Shown here: one piece after another, positions 1 through 9,085 of the stretch
Numbering within the stretch: the first letter of the stretch is position 1
How the letters are laid out: each line of letters opens with the position of its first letter
NCBI RefSeq assembly: GCF_009928485.1
Contig: NZ_JAABNP010000025.1
Location: forward strand, 29,681 to 93,680
From: Clostridium sp. C2-6-12
GTDB taxonomy: Bacteria; Bacillota; Clostridia; Clostridiales; Clostridiaceae
Direction: 5' to 3'
Length of the DNA stretch: 64,000 bases
Translations under genes and position numbers: made by a program
Notes under the pieces: generated by a model
The model's input: only the letters and a program-made list of their open reading frames with translations
Told to the model about the DNA's origin: nothing
The model's database searches: none

Positions 1-37
1 CAGTGCACATTCTTAAAGGAATTTTCTTAACCTTCAT
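1..37 (-). CDS. ylxR: YlxR family RNA-binding protein (N-terminal fragment, cut by window edge)
   Basis: Only the first 12 codons are inside the window. They read MKVKKIPLRMCT, which matches the start of the YlxR/DUF448 family, where the next residues form the conserved CxGC motif. The ATG at 37 has an SD (GAGGTG) six bases upstream. It lies 13 bp downstream of the nusA stop, the usual position of ylxR in the rimP-nusA-ylxR-infB operon. YlxR is a small nucleic-acid-binding protein reported to bind RNase P RNA in B. subtilis; that is family knowledge, not visible here. Confidence 0.85.
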   Translation of the reverse strand, partial: MKVKKIPLRMCT

Positions 38-50
38 GAAAAGCACCTCA

Positions 51-1247
51 CTATTCTTCTATTTTTTCAATTGAAGATTCTGTATCAATTAAATCATCAA
101 CTTCAATTTCTTCTGAAACTTCTAACTCATTTAAATCAGTAGCTTTTTCAGCTTCAATTTCTACTTCTGTATTTAAAATTCTTTCATCTTCTTCATCTTG
201 AGCTTCTTTTTGTGACTTACTCTTAATATCTATCTTCCAATTTGTAAGTTTAGCTGCAAGTCTTACATTTTGACCTTCTTTACCAATTGCAAGCGAAAGC
301 TGATTATCTTCAACAACAACCTTAGCTGATTTAGTTTCCTCATCAACATCAACGCTTAAGACTTTTGCTGGACTTAAAGAATTAGCTATAAATTCTTCTG
401 GATTTTTGCTCCATTTGATTATATCTATCTTTTCATTCTTCAATTCATTTACTATACTTTGTACTCTTACGCCCTTAGGACCTACACAAGCTCCCATCGG
501 ATCTACTTCTTCATCATTAGAATGTACTGCTATTTTACTTCTTGAACCTGCTTCTCTTGAAATACTTTTAATTTCAACTACACCTTCAAAAATTTCAGGT
601 ACTTCAAGCTCAAATAATCTTTTAACTAATCCTGGATGTGTTCTAGAAACATGAATTTGTGGTCCCTTGCTTCCATTTTTAACTTCTACTATATATAGTT
701 TTAACTTTTCATTGAATTTATATTCCTCATTTGGAATTTGTTCATTAGGACCTATTATACCTTCTAACTTTCCTAAGTTAACAAATACAATACCTTTATC
801 TTTTCTTAATATTGTACCTGTAATTATGTCAAATTCTTTTTCTTTGTACTCGTCATATATTATGCTTCTTTCAGCTTCTTTAATTCTTTGAGTAACAACT
901 TGTTTTGCAAGCTGTGCTGCAACTCTTCCAAAGTTTTTAGGAGTTACTTCTATACTTATTATATCATCAACTTCACTTTTAGGACTTATTTCTTTTGCTT
1001 CTTCAAGAGAAATTTCAGTTATATCATCATATACCTCATCAACTACTGTTTTTTGAGCATATACATGTATTTCTCCAGTTTCTCTGTCAATATTTACTTT
1101 TACATTTTGTGCATTTGTATTAGCATTTGCATAATTTTTCTTATATGCAGCAACCATTGCATCTTGAATTGTTGTGAAAAGTAAATCCTCACAAATCCCC
1201 TTTTCCTTAACTAATTCCTTAAGAGCACCTACAAACTCTTCATTCAT
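51..1247 (-). CDS. nusA: Transcription termination/antitermination factor NusA
   Basis: NusA binds RNA polymerase and nascent RNA and tunes pausing, termination and antitermination. The 398-aa product shows the family order: N-terminal polymerase-binding domain (about 1-125), S1 domain (about 135-200, GTILRKDKGIVFVNLGKLEG), then two KH domains (about 225-345) with the KH loops GPKG and GKEG. A glutamate-rich tail of about 50 residues follows; low-GC Gram-positive NusA lacks the C-terminal AR repeats of E. coli NusA. The ATG has a strong SD (AAGGAGGG). It lies 16 bp after rimP and 13 bp before ylxR, so it is one operon. Confidence 0.97.
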   Translation of the reverse strand: MNEEFVGALKELVKEKGICEDLLFTTIQDAMVAAYKKNYANANTNAQNVKVNIDRETGEIHVYAQKTVVDEVYDDITEISLEEAKEISPKSEVDDIISIEVTPKNFGRVAAQLAKQVVTQRIKEAERSIIYDEYKEKEFDIITGTILRKDKGIVFVNLGKLEGIIGPNEQIPNEEYKFNEKLKLYIVEVKNGSKGPQIHVSRTHPGLVKRLFELEVPEIFEGVVEIKSISREAGSRSKIAVHSNDEEVDPMGACVGPKGVRVQSIVNELKNEKIDIIKWSKNPEEFIANSLSPAKVLSVDVDEETKSAKVVVEDNQLSLAIGKEGQNVRLAAKLTNWKIDIKSKSQKEAQDEEDERILNTEVEIEAEKATDLNELEVSEEIEVDDLIDTESSIEKIEE

Positions 1248-1263
1248 TTTTATACCCTCCTTG

Positions 1264-1725
1264 TTATATTTCCCCTTCTAAATTGGCTGTTTTTATTTTA
1301 TCATTTGGAATTTTGACTTCTGCTTCTGCTTCAACTATTATTGAATCTTCTAATACTTCTTTTAATATTCCTTTTACACTTTTTATCCCGTCAATTGAAC
1401 CTGTAAGTTTAATTAACACTTCATTTCCTATAAACTTCTTAAAATGTTCTTCTGTATATAATCCTCTATTAAGTCCTGGCGAAGAAACTTCTAAGTAATA
1501 TGCATCTTTAATTGGATCTTGGACGTCTAAAATTTCACTAACTCTTCGTGAAACAGCTTCACAATCATCTAATGATATTCTTCCTTCTTCTTTATCTATA
1601 TATATTCTTAAATAAAATTCTCCATTTTCTTTTACATATTCCACATAATATAATTCAAGTGATAATTCTGTAGTAATAGGTTTAACTAATTCTTCAATTT
1701 TTTCAATCAATATATCTTTTTTCAT
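1264..1725 (-). CDS. rimP: Ribosome maturation factor RimP
   Basis: RimP helps late assembly of the 30S subunit. The 153-aa length is typical. The diagnostic segment is present: [20 protein letters not shown], a basic/acidic stretch with [17 protein letters not shown], then the conserved [12 protein letters not shown]. The ATG follows SD GAGGG with a 7-base gap. It is the first gene of the rimP-nusA-ylxR operon. The ~75 bp upstream, after the ispG terminator, must hold the promoter, but I saw no strong -35/-10 pair there. Confidence 0.96.
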   Translation of the reverse strand: MKKDILIEKIEELVKPITTELSLELYYVEYVKENGEFYLRIYIDKEEGRISLDDCEAVSRRVSEILDVQDPIKDAYYLEVSSPGLNRGLYTEEHFKKFIGNEVLIKLTGSIDGIKSVKGILKEVLEDSIIVEAEAEVKIPNDKIKTANLEGEI

Positions 1726-1797
1726 TTTCTAACCCTCACTTTCATTCTTTAAAAATCCATATTCTATAGTTATCTTATGCATTTTTAAAATTTGTAA

Positions 1798-1866
1798 TCA
1801 AAAACGCAACTATATTAAATTAGTTGCGTTACAAACAGAAAGAGCGGGTATTTTTCCCACTCCTTT
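1798..1866 (-). terminator. Tandem hairpins downstream of ispG; distal one is a Rho-independent terminator
   Basis: Reading leftwards from ispG there are two hairpins. The first pairs GAGTGGG with CCCGCTC (about 1840-1860). The second is an 8-bp stem AACGCAAC/GTTGCGTT (1803-1810 with 1823-1830) followed on the minus strand by five T residues. Together they separate ispG from the rimP operon. Confidence 0.75.
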
Positions 1867-1974
1867 TTTTCTAGCTATTAGAAATAAATCATATTTACAT
1901 GATAACACATTTTTTTTTACAATTCAAGGGTTAATTTACTTGACAGATGTGATTTTACACTTAGCGGTTAAAGT

Positions 1975-3024
1975 TTAAAGTTTTTCTATCTCTTCCATCA
2001 AAGCATCTACCAACTCTTCTTCCTTTACTTTTTTTATTATCTGACCTTTTTTAAATATAATCCCTTCACCTTTTCCACCTGCAATTCCAATATCAGCTTC
2101 TCTAGCTTCTCCAGGACCATTCACTACGCATCCCATAACAGCTACTTTTACATCTTTTTTATAGCTTTCAAGTCTATTTTCAACTTCTTCAGCAATTTTA
2201 ATTAAATTTATTTGAGTTCTACCACATGTAGGACAAGAAACAAATTCAACACCTTTTTTCTTTAATCCTAATGTCTTTAAAATTTCTATTCCTACCTTTA
2301 TTTCATGAATAGGATCTGTAGTTAAAGATACTCTAATAGTGTCTCCTATTCCCTCTGCAAGTAAAGTTCCAATCCCTACACTTGATTTTATAGTTCCTTT
2401 TTGAATTGTTCCTGCCTCTGTTACTCCCAAATGCAAAGGATAATCACATTTTTCCGCTATTAATCTATAACATTCTATCATCATTGAAACATTAGAAGAC
2501 TTTATTGAAATAACAATATCATAAAAATCTAAATCTTCTAAAATTTTAACATGTCTCATTGCACTTTCTACAAGTCCTTCTGCTGTTGGCATTCCATACT
2601 TTTCTAAAATATCCTTTTCTAACGATCCAGAATTAACTCCGATTCTTATAGGTATTTTCTTCTCTACGCAAGCTTCTTTAAGAATTTTAATTCTATCAAC
2701 ATTTCCTATATTACCAGGATTTATTCTAAGAGCAGACACTCCATTTTCTATTGCCTTTAAAGCTAATTTATAATCAAAATGAATATCTGCAACTACTGGA
2801 ATAGGTGATTTTTTTGTTATTTCACATAACTTTTCAGCATCCTCCATATCTAAAACTGCACATCTTATAATATCACAGCCCGCATCATATAATTGCTGAA
2901 TTTGTTTCAAAGTTGCATCCACATCTTTTGTTGGAGTATTAGTCATTGATTGTACTGTAATAGGAGCATCTCCTCCAACATATATATTTCCAACTTTGAC
3001 TTTTCTTGATTTTCTTCTTTCCAT
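1975..3024 (-). CDS. ispG: 4-hydroxy-3-methylbut-2-enyl-diphosphate synthase (flavodoxin/ferredoxin type), IspG/GcpE
   Basis: IspG is the penultimate enzyme of the MEP isoprenoid pathway. It converts MEcPP to HMBPP with a [4Fe-4S] cluster. The 349-aa protein has the N-terminal TIM-barrel start (VQSMTNTPTKD) and the C-terminal cluster ligands Cys264 and Cys267 (CPTCGRTQ) and Cys299 in MGCVVNGPGEA, with the conserved Glu306. It lies downstream of rseP and dxr, so two MEP-pathway genes sit close together, but an 18-bp inverted repeat at 3132-3169 separates it from rseP and suggests separate or attenuated transcription. Confidence 0.97.
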   Translation of the reverse strand: MERRKSRKVKVGNIYVGGDAPITVQSMTNTPTKDVDATLKQIQQLYDAGCDIIRCAVLDMEDAEKLCEITKKSPIPVVADIHFDYKLALKAIENGVSALRINPGNIGNVDRIKILKEACVEKKIPIRIGVNSGSLEKDILEKYGMPTAEGLVESAMRHVKILEDLDFYDIVISIKSSNVSMMIECYRLIAEKCDYPLHLGVTEAGTIQKGTIKSSVGIGTLLAEGIGDTIRVSLTTDPIHEIKVGIEILKTLGLKKKGVEFVSCPTCGRTQINLIKIAEEVENRLESYKKDVKVAVMGCVVNGPGEAREADIGIAGGKGEGIIFKKGQIIKKVKEEELVDALMEEIEKL

Positions 3025-3131
3025 ATGTACATCTCTCCTAATCCATATAAAAATATTATGAATTTTCCTACTTTATTATTATTTGTCCACCTATAAATTT
3101 ACTTACAAAATTCAAATCAATTTATACAAAT

Positions 3132-3169
3132 AACTTACTTGGTATAGAAAGTTCTATATCAAGTAAGTT
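3132..3169 (-). terminator. Long hairpin between rseP and ispG (terminator-like)
   Basis: An 18-bp inverted repeat (3132-3149 with 3152-3169; core AACTTACTTG / CAAGTAAGTT) lies 32 bp after the rseP stop. The T-tract on the minus strand is interrupted (ATTTGTAT), while the plus side has a better run of T, so efficiency for the rseP transcript is uncertain. Confidence 0.55.
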
Positions 3170-3200
3170 TTTACTTTCAATAATATAATTCACTTAAATT

Positions 3201-4211
3201 TTAAAAATTCATTGGGAATAATATATCTTTCATTGTTACCAATATCATTAATCCTATAAGCGCCGCAAATCCAATATAATTCAAAACTCCAACTATCTTA
3301 TCCGGAACTTTTCTTCTAGTAATTAATTCAATTAATAAAATAACACACCATCCACCATCTAAAGCTGGGAATGGCAACAGATTAAACACAGCAAGATTGA
3401 CACTTAAAAATCCAACGAAATTAGCCAAACTCCACATTCCAGATTGTGCTGATGCTGCTGATAGCTTAATTATAGTAATAGGACCACCTACATCTGTTTT
3501 AAGATTTGCTTTTCCGGTAAATATCATTTCTAGCCCTTTAAATGTCTGTGTAACCAATGATGCCGTTTGTCTAAAACTTTGTACAAAACTATCTCCAATA
3601 GTTGGACTTTGCACACTAGTGAAACTAACCCCTATTAGCAATTGCCCTTCTTCATTTTTTCTAGGAGTAACTGTAACTTCCTTTTTATCTCCATTTCTTT
3701 CTATGGTCATATTTATAGAATTACCATATGATAAAGCTATTCCTGCTTGAATATTTTCAAAAGAAAACGCAGTCAAGCCATTTACCTTTAATATTTTATC
3801 TCCAGGTAAAACTCCAGCTTCCTGTGCTGGTGAAGATGGAACCACTTCTGCTAATGTAGTACTTCTATAACCAAAATTATGTGTTATTGCAGTAAAAATA
3901 ACTATTGCCAACACATAATTCATAAATACCCCTGCAATTATTATGCTTATTCTTCGTAATGGGGATTTGGCTGAAAAACTTCTTTCATCCTCAACACTTT
4001 CTTCTTCCCCCATCATTTTTACATATCCTCCAATAGGAAAAAGTGATAAAGAATATCTTGTTTCTTTTCCCTGTTTAGAAAAAATCCTAGGCCCCATACC
4101 AATAGAAAACTCTTCTACTCTGACATCATTTAATTTTGCTAATGTAAAATGTCCTAATTCATGGACAATTATTAAAACTCCAAAAGCTAATATAGCCATA
4201 ATTATATACAT
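3201..4211 (-). CDS. rseP: RIP metalloprotease RseP (site-2 protease, M50 family)
   Basis: This is a membrane-embedded zinc protease that cuts transmembrane substrates such as anti-sigma factors and signal peptide remnants (B. subtilis RasP/YluC). The first helix carries the HExxH zinc motif, HELGH at residues 17-21. A PDZ domain follows (about 110-190, with the LPGDKILKVNG segment). The C-terminal membrane part has LPFPALDGG, which supplies the third zinc ligand. The 336-aa length is normal. It sits 16 bp downstream of dxr, the usual cdsA-dxr-rseP neighbourhood of Firmicutes. Confidence 0.96.
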   Translation of the reverse strand: MYIIMAILAFGVLIIVHELGHFTLAKLNDVRVEEFSIGMGPRIFSKQGKETRYSLSLFPIGGYVKMMGEEESVEDERSFSAKSPLRRISIIIAGVFMNYVLAIVIFTAITHNFGYRSTTLAEVVPSSPAQEAGVLPGDKILKVNGLTAFSFENIQAGIALSYGNSINMTIERNGDKKEVTVTPRKNEEGQLLIGVSFTSVQSPTIGDSFVQSFRQTASLVTQTFKGLEMIFTGKANLKTDVGGPITIIKLSAASAQSGMWSLANFVGFLSVNLAVFNLLPFPALDGGWCVILLIELITRRKVPDKIVGVLNYIGFAALIGLMILVTMKDILFPMNF

Positions 4212-4227
4212 ATTCTATATTTCCTCC

Positions 4228-5391
4228 TTAAATCATTGACTTTTTGATTACATATTCTTTAACACTTTTATCTAAGTCAATAATATTTTCCAAAGTCATT
4301 TTTTTACATACTTCGTCTTTAAATACTTCCATACATTCTTCAATTATATTCGATATTTCTAAGAACTTTATTTTTTCATTTAAGAATAATTCAACTGCAG
4401 CTTCATTGGCTCCATTTAAAACAGTTGGCATCATTCCTCCTATTTTCCCTGCTTTAAATGCTAACTTTAATGCCTTAAATGTATCTGCATCTGGCTTCTC
4501 AAAATTTAATTGTGCTATTTCATAAAAATCTATTGTATCTGATACAAGATTTTCTCTTTTTTCATAATTAAGAGCATATTGAATCGGCAACCTCATATCT
4601 TGAGCTCCAAGCTGTGCTATTATACTACCATCAGTATATTCTACCATGGAATGAACAATACTTTGAGGATGAACTACAACTTGAATATTGTCATATTCAC
4701 AATCGAAAAGCCAATGTGCTTCAATTACTTCAAGACCTTTATTCATAAGAGTTGCAGAATCAATTGAAATCTTTCTTCCCATATTCCATTTAGGGTGCTT
4801 TAATGCATCTTCAACCCTTATTTCTCCTAGCTGTTCTATTGTTCTTCCTCTAAACGGACCACCTGATGCTGTTAAAATTATCTTTCTTAATGTATTTAAA
4901 GAATTACCTCTTAACGCCTGAAAAATAGCGCTGTGCTCAGAATCCACAGGAAATATTTTTACATTATTCTCCTTAGCCGCCTTCATTACAATTTCTCCAG
5001 CAACAACTAAAGTTTCTTTGTTTGCAAGTGCAATATCTTTCTTTGCTTCTATAGCTTTCATTGTAGGTTCTAAACCTATCATACCAACAACAGATGTCAC
5101 TACCATGTCAACTTCATCTAAAGATGCAATTTTATTTAATCCTTCAATTCCATTTGAAACTTCAACAGAATTATTTTTCTCTATACAATATCTTTTTATC
5201 TCCTCTGCACTTCTTTCATCCATCATAGCAACATAAGATGGTTGAAATTCTTCTATTACTTGAATAACCTTTCCTACAGAAGTATTGGCTGTTATTCCCA
5301 CTAATTTTAATTTCCCATTTGATTTTCTAATAACATCTAATGTTTGAGTCCCTATAGACCCTGTAACCCCTAATATAGAAATTTTCCTCAT
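4228..5391 (-). CDS. dxr: 1-deoxy-D-xylulose 5-phosphate reductoisomerase
   Basis: Dxr converts DXP to MEP with NADPH, the committed step of the MEP pathway. Conserved features visible: the N-terminal Rossmann motif GVTGSIGTQTLDVI, the metal-site segment PVDSEHSA, the flexible loop SASGGPFRG and the substrate segment MNKGLEVIEAHWLF. I place the start at the ATG at 5391 (MRKISILGVTGSIG), giving 387 aa. The ORF is open further upstream, but those 12 residues are not part of the fold. The SD (AAAGGA) is about 12 bases away, which is rather long. Confidence 0.95.
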   Translation of the reverse strand: MRKISILGVTGSIGTQTLDVIRKSNGKLKLVGITANTSVGKVIQVIEEFQPSYVAMMDERSAEEIKRYCIEKNNSVEVSNGIEGLNKIASLDEVDMVVTSVVGMIGLEPTMKAIEAKKDIALANKETLVVAGEIVMKAAKENNVKIFPVDSEHSAIFQALRGNSLNTLRKIILTASGGPFRGRTIEQLGEIRVEDALKHPKWNMGRKISIDSATLMNKGLEVIEAHWLFDCEYDNIQVVVHPQSIVHSMVEYTDGSIIAQLGAQDMRLPIQYALNYEKRENLVSDTIDFYEIAQLNFEKPDADTFKALKLAFKAGKIGGMMPTVLNGANEAAVELFLNEKIKFLEISNIIEECMEVFKDEVCKKMTLENIIDLDKSVKEYVIKKSMI

Positions 5392-5543
5392 TATTGTATA
5401 CATTCCTTTCTTTAGACACAAAACCATAAAATAAAACCCTACGCCATTTTAATTTATCTATTAGAAAAAGCCTAGGATTTTCATCCTGAGTTCTTAATTT
5501 ACCACTTAGTATTCTAAATGACCTTAACTTCGAACTGAACAAA

Positions 5544-6512
5544 TCACTCTGTATTATAAATAATTTCTTTTGCAATAATACTATACATTGGGCCAACTAA
5601 TATTCCTAAAATACCAAAAACCTTCACCCCAATATATATTGCTAATAACACAACAAGCGGATGAACATTTAATTTGTCACCTAAAAACTTCACTTCTAAT
5701 ATTTCTCTTACAACCTGAACTAATATATATATACATATTAACCCAAAAACACAAAGAAAATTCTTCATTACAATATTGTATATTATAATCGGAATAAATA
5801 CAATTATAGTTCCAACATAGGGTAAAAAATCTAGCATTCCACATATTACACCTAAAGTAAAGGCATTAGGAATCTTTAAAACAATAAAACCAATTATAAT
5901 CTCTAATGTTGTAATTAATACTAGTATACCTTCAATTACAATCATTTGTACAAAATTTTCTTTTTGTTTCCAAAACTTTAACATTATTTCACTAGGAAAT
6001 AACCTAGCAATTAAATCTGATATTTTTTTCTTATCAATTAATACAAAGAAAGCGCATATATTACCTATAAAATAGGCAAATATACTTTCCCCAGTACTCA
6101 CTGCACCTTTTCTTATATTTTGGTCGTTAATTATAGATAATACATTTTTTCCAAATTTAAAATCACTAAAATCTATATTTACTGCACTAAATAGTTCTAG
6201 AAAAAATCTATTAATAACTTCTAAATTCTTCGTATAAATCTTCTTAGTAACATCTATAATTTCGCTCCCCAAATATATAGCTATAAGAATTATAGCTATA
6301 TTAACCAGTACAATACTCAAAGCACCAGCAACTTTTTCAGGAATATTAATCTTGCGCATGATAATGTATATAGGTTTACAAATTATAACCATTATAATTA
6401 TAGACATAAAAGGCTGAAAGTAGTATTTAACCAAAAATGTGCCAGTTACTGTGATTATAAGTACAAATAAAAGCAAAAAAAGTTTTTTATATTTTGTAAA
6501 GATATTTTTCAC
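5544..6512 (-). CDS. AI-2E family (PerM/UPF0118-type) membrane permease
   Basis: This 322-aa polytopic membrane protein has about seven or eight hydrophobic helices. An N-terminal pair (residues 10-60) is followed by two more helices, then a soluble segment rich in charged residues (about 100-150). The C-terminal helices include GFIVLKIPNAFTLGVICGML and DFLPYVGTIIVFIPIII, typical of the AI-2E transporter family. That family name comes from one E. coli member; members also act as ion or peptide exporters, so the substrate is unknown. The start used is a GTG at 6512 whose SD abuts the codon, so the true start is uncertain. It lies between cdsA and dxr, where this family is not part of the classic order. 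Confidence 0.8.
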   Translation of the reverse strand: MKNIFTKYKKLFLLLFVLIITVTGTFLVKYYFQPFMSIIIMVIICKPIYIIMRKINIPEKVAGALSIVLVNIAIILIAIYLGSEIIDVTKKIYTKNLEVINRFFLELFSAVNIDFSDFKFGKNVLSIINDQNIRKGAVSTGESIFAYFIGNICAFFVLIDKKKISDLIARLFPSEIMLKFWKQKENFVQMIVIEGILVLITTLEIIIGFIVLKIPNAFTLGVICGMLDFLPYVGTIIVFIPIIIYNIVMKNFLCVFGLICIYILVQVVREILEVKFLGDKLNVHPLVVLLAIYIGVKVFGILGILVGPMYSIIAKEIIYNTE

Positions 6513-6666
6513 CCCTTAAAATTGATTCTCAACAAAATTTACTATGTATACTTATAAAGTATATGCTTATTTTTTCACCTTCAAAACTTTATTTTTATCT
6601 AGTAAATAACAAAACTATATGACCATCTAAATTTTCAAGTTATATTGTAAGAATATATTTTAGCAT

Positions 6667-6706
6667 AAAAAAATAACAAGCTATTAATATGATAATAAGC
6701 TTGTTA
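6667..6706 (-). terminator. Rho-independent terminator downstream of cdsA
   Basis: A 9-bp stem TAACAAGCT/AGCTTGTTA (6674-6682 with 6698-6706) is followed on the minus strand by seven T residues. It lies 17 bp after the cdsA stop and closes the uppS-cdsA unit. Confidence 0.88.
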
Positions 6707-6722
6707 ATTACATTTTTCATTT

Positions 6723-7517
6723 CTAAATTTTTATAACAAAAGTTAAATAGTAAAAAATAGCAGTTGATGAAAATATTATACTATCAAATCTATCTAATAT
6801 TCCACCGTGACCTGGAATTAAATCACTATAATCTTTAATCCCCACATATCTCTTTATTGATGAAGCAACTAAATCTCCTATCTGACCAAATACTCCACAC
6901 AAGGCACCAATTATGAAATAATGATAGACAGGCATTATATAAACATATTTCTGAATTATAATCCCATAAATACCTGTAAAAATTATCGCACCAATAAGTC
7001 CTCCAATTGAACCTTCAATTGTTTTCTTAGGCGATACTTTAGGCGAAAGTTTATGCTTTCCAAATAACCTGCCACTATAATAGGCGGCAGTATCCGAAAG
7101 CCATGAACCAATAAATATAATCCAAACCAAAAATTCTCCTGATGGTTTTGCACTAATAATATATATAAATCCAAATAAAACGCCACAATATATAAATCCT
7201 AACAACGTTAATGAAACATCAATAAAAGTATATTCCAAATTTACTACTGGTATTATCAACATTAAAAATGCTGCTGCAACAATAAAATACACCATTAACT
7301 CTAAATTATTATTTAACAAATAATATACTATCAAAAGAAAAAAACCTACACTTTTTATTGGTTTAAAATTCCTTTCTTTAATTGCATTATAAAATTCCCA
7401 AAGGGCTGCAATAGATAATGCAAATATAAATCCCTTAAGATAAATTCCTCCAAGAAAAACAAATATTATAAATGGAGCAATCATCACTGCACCTAAATAT
7501 CTATTATCAGACTTCAA
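6723..7517 (-). CDS. cdsA: Phosphatidate cytidylyltransferase CdsA
   Basis: CdsA makes CDP-diacylglycerol from phosphatidate and CTP, the precursor of bacterial phospholipids. The 264-aa integral membrane protein has about seven or eight hydrophobic helices and ends with the family signature S-x-x-KR...KD...PGHGG-x-x-DR-x-D (IKRYVGIKDYSDLIPGHGGI followed by LDRFD). The start is a TTG at 7517 with SD GAGGAG about ten bases upstream. It lies 15 bp downstream of uppS, as in most Firmicutes. Confidence 0.95.
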   Translation of the reverse strand: MKSDNRYLGAVMIAPFIIFVFLGGIYLKGFIFALSIAALWEFYNAIKERNFKPIKSVGFFLLIVYYLLNNNLELMVYFIVAAAFLMLIIPVVNLEYTFIDVSLTLLGFIYCGVLFGFIYIISAKPSGEFLVWIIFIGSWLSDTAAYYSGRLFGKHKLSPKVSPKKTIEGSIGGLIGAIIFTGIYGIIIQKYVYIMPVYHYFIIGALCGVFGQIGDLVASSIKRYVGIKDYSDLIPGHGGILDRFDSIIFSSTAIFYYLTFVIKI

Positions 7518-7532
7518 ACTCTAACCACTCCT

Positions 7533-8291
7533 CTATTTTACTTTACCAAATCGCCTATCTCTATTTTGATATTCCACTATTGCTCTTATTAAATCTTTTT
7601 CTTTAAAGTCAGGCCAATTTACATTTGAATACCAAAATTCAGAATAAGCGCATTGCCATAACAAGAAATTACTAAGTCTTTGTTCTCCAGATGGTCTGAT
7701 AATCAAGTCTGGATCTGGTATTCCTTTAGTATACAAATAGTTTTCTACTATTTTATCATTAATATCCTCTTCATTTATCTTGTTATTCTTAACATCTGAA
7801 CTTATAAGCTTAATAGCTCTAACTATTTCATCTCTACCCCCATAATTCAAAGCAAAATTCAAATTTATCTTTGTATTATTCTTAGTGATTTCTATAGCTT
7901 CATTTAAAGCCTTTTGGCATTCTTCAGGCAGCTTTTCCATATCTCCTAATAGATTCATTTTAACACCATTTTCGTGGCATTCTTTTAATTCTTTTTTTAG
8001 GTAAGTGACCAAAAGATTCATAATCGCCCCAACTTCTTCCTTTGGCCTTGACCAATTTTCTGTTGAAAAAGCATATAACGTCAAGTTCTTTATTCCTAGT
8101 CTGGTAGCTTCCTTTAGAATTATTCTAATTGTTTCCATTCCAGCCTTATGTCCCATACTTCTAGGCAGATTTTGTTCTTTAGCCCATCTTCCATTTCCAT
8201 CCATTATAATTGCTATATGATTAGGTATATTATTCATATCCAATTCAAAATTTTCTATTATTTTCTTCTTGGATTTAAATATATTAAACAT
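7533..8291 (-). CDS. uppS: Isoprenyl transferase / undecaprenyl diphosphate synthase UppS
   Basis: This cis-prenyltransferase builds undecaprenyl diphosphate, the lipid carrier for peptidoglycan and teichoic acid precursors. The catalytic P-loop-like motif is MDGNGRWA with Asp31. The C-terminal signature RPSGEQRLSNFLLWQCAYSE is intact. I chose the ATG at 8291 because of the strong SD (AGGGGG) nine bases upstream; this gives 252 aa, the usual size, rather than the open 261-residue frame. It is co-transcribed with cdsA. Confidence 0.96.
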   Translation of the reverse strand: MFNIFKSKKKIIENFELDMNNIPNHIAIIMDGNGRWAKEQNLPRSMGHKAGMETIRIILKEATRLGIKNLTLYAFSTENWSRPKEEVGAIMNLLVTYLKKELKECHENGVKMNLLGDMEKLPEECQKALNEAIEITKNNTKINLNFALNYGGRDEIVRAIKLISSDVKNNKINEEDINDKIVENYLYTKGIPDPDLIIRPSGEQRLSNFLLWQCAYSEFWYSNVNWPDFKEKDLIRAIVEYQNRDRRFGKVK

Positions 8292-8430
8292 GCCTTTCGT
8301 CCCCCTGTTTATATACAAAACTCAACTCACATACGTTCGCTGAGTAAGTGATTCTCACTCATCTGCTTACTCGCAAAGAAGCGATTCACTCCAAATGATT
8401 TTCATAATAAAGCCAACGCCCTTCGGTTGT

Positions 8431-8486
8431 TAGCTAAGTTCGAGTATCCAAATGCAAGATTTGGACTCTCACTTATCTGCTTAAGG
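8431..8486 (-). repeat. Dispersed intergenic repeat, family 2, copy 1
   Basis: Read on the minus strand, this segment contains GATAAGTGAGAGTCCAAATC, a CCAAAT/ATTTGG hairpin and CTCGAACTTAG. The same order recurs on the plus strand at 61023-61080 with only scattered differences. It lies in the leader between frr and uppS. A small hairpin (AACAACC...GGGCGTTGG) flanks it at about 8412-8432. Confidence 0.75.
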
Positions 8487-8512
8487 AAAAAACCTGCTTC
8501 CTAGCAGGTTTT
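8487..8512 (-). terminator. Rho-independent terminator downstream of frr
   Basis: A 9-bp perfect stem AAAACCTGC/GCAGGTTTT (8489-8497 with 8504-8512), a 6-base loop and a T-tract on the minus strand lie six bases after the frr stop. Confidence 0.88.
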
Positions 8513-8517
8513 GAGCT

Positions 8518-9075
8518 TTAAACTGATAAAACTGATTTTTCTTTTGCAACAATTATAGCATCTATTTCCTTCACTACTGCATCAGTTTTCTTTTGAATAT
8601 CATCTTCAGCTTTCTTTATTTGGTCTTCTGAAAGATCTGAATCCTTCTTTAAAGCTTTAATTTTATCATTAGCTGTTTTTCTAATTGATCTTATAGCAAC
8701 CTTAGCTTCTTCCCCTGTTTTTCTAACATTCTTAACAAGAGCTTTTCTAGTTTCTTCTGTCAATTCTGGTATTACTAATCTAATAATCGAACCATCATTT
8801 GAAGGATTTAAACCCAAGTCTGATTTTAAGATAGCTTTTTCAATCTCTTTTAGTAAAGGTTTTTCCCATGGTGTTATCATAAGAACTCTTGGTTCTGGCG
8901 CTGAAACATTTGCCACTTGATTAAGCGGACACATACTTCCATAATAATCCACTTGAATTCTATCAAGCATCGTAGGATTTGCTCTTCCCGCCTTCATTGT
9001 TGATAAATCTGACTCTAATACAGAGACTGTTTTTTTCATTTTTTCTTCTGCATTTTTAATGATTTCCTTAATCAT
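8518..9075 (-). CDS. frr: Ribosome recycling factor
   Basis: With EF-G this factor splits post-termination ribosomes. The 185-aa product matches the universal length. It has the N-terminal helix (KMKKTVSVLESDLSTMKAGR) and the conserved segments ANPTMLDRIQVDYYGS and TPWEKPLLKEIEKAI, plus the C-terminal three-helix part with ALVKNVRKTGEEAKVAIRSI. SD AGGAGG precedes the ATG by six bases. It follows pyrH by 10 bp, the conserved pyrH-frr pair. Confidence 0.97.
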   Translation of the reverse strand: MIKEIIKNAEEKMKKTVSVLESDLSTMKAGRANPTMLDRIQVDYYGSMCPLNQVANVSAPEPRVLMITPWEKPLLKEIEKAILKSDLGLNPSNDGSIIRLVIPELTEETRKALVKNVRKTGEEAKVAIRSIRKTANDKIKALKKDSDLSEDQIKKAEDDIQKKTDAVVKEIDAIIVAKEKSVLSV

Positions 9076-9085
9076 GATTCTCCTC

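Noticed and set aside
406..1184. Plus-strand ORFs of 74-98 codons inside nusA
   Set aside because: They lie antisense to a clear nusA gene, lack ribosome-binding sites and have the biased composition of shadow frames.
5327..5596. An 89-codon minus-strand ORF bridging the dxr start and the permease end
   Set aside because: It overlaps dxr and the permease in another frame, lacks an SD and resembles no family.
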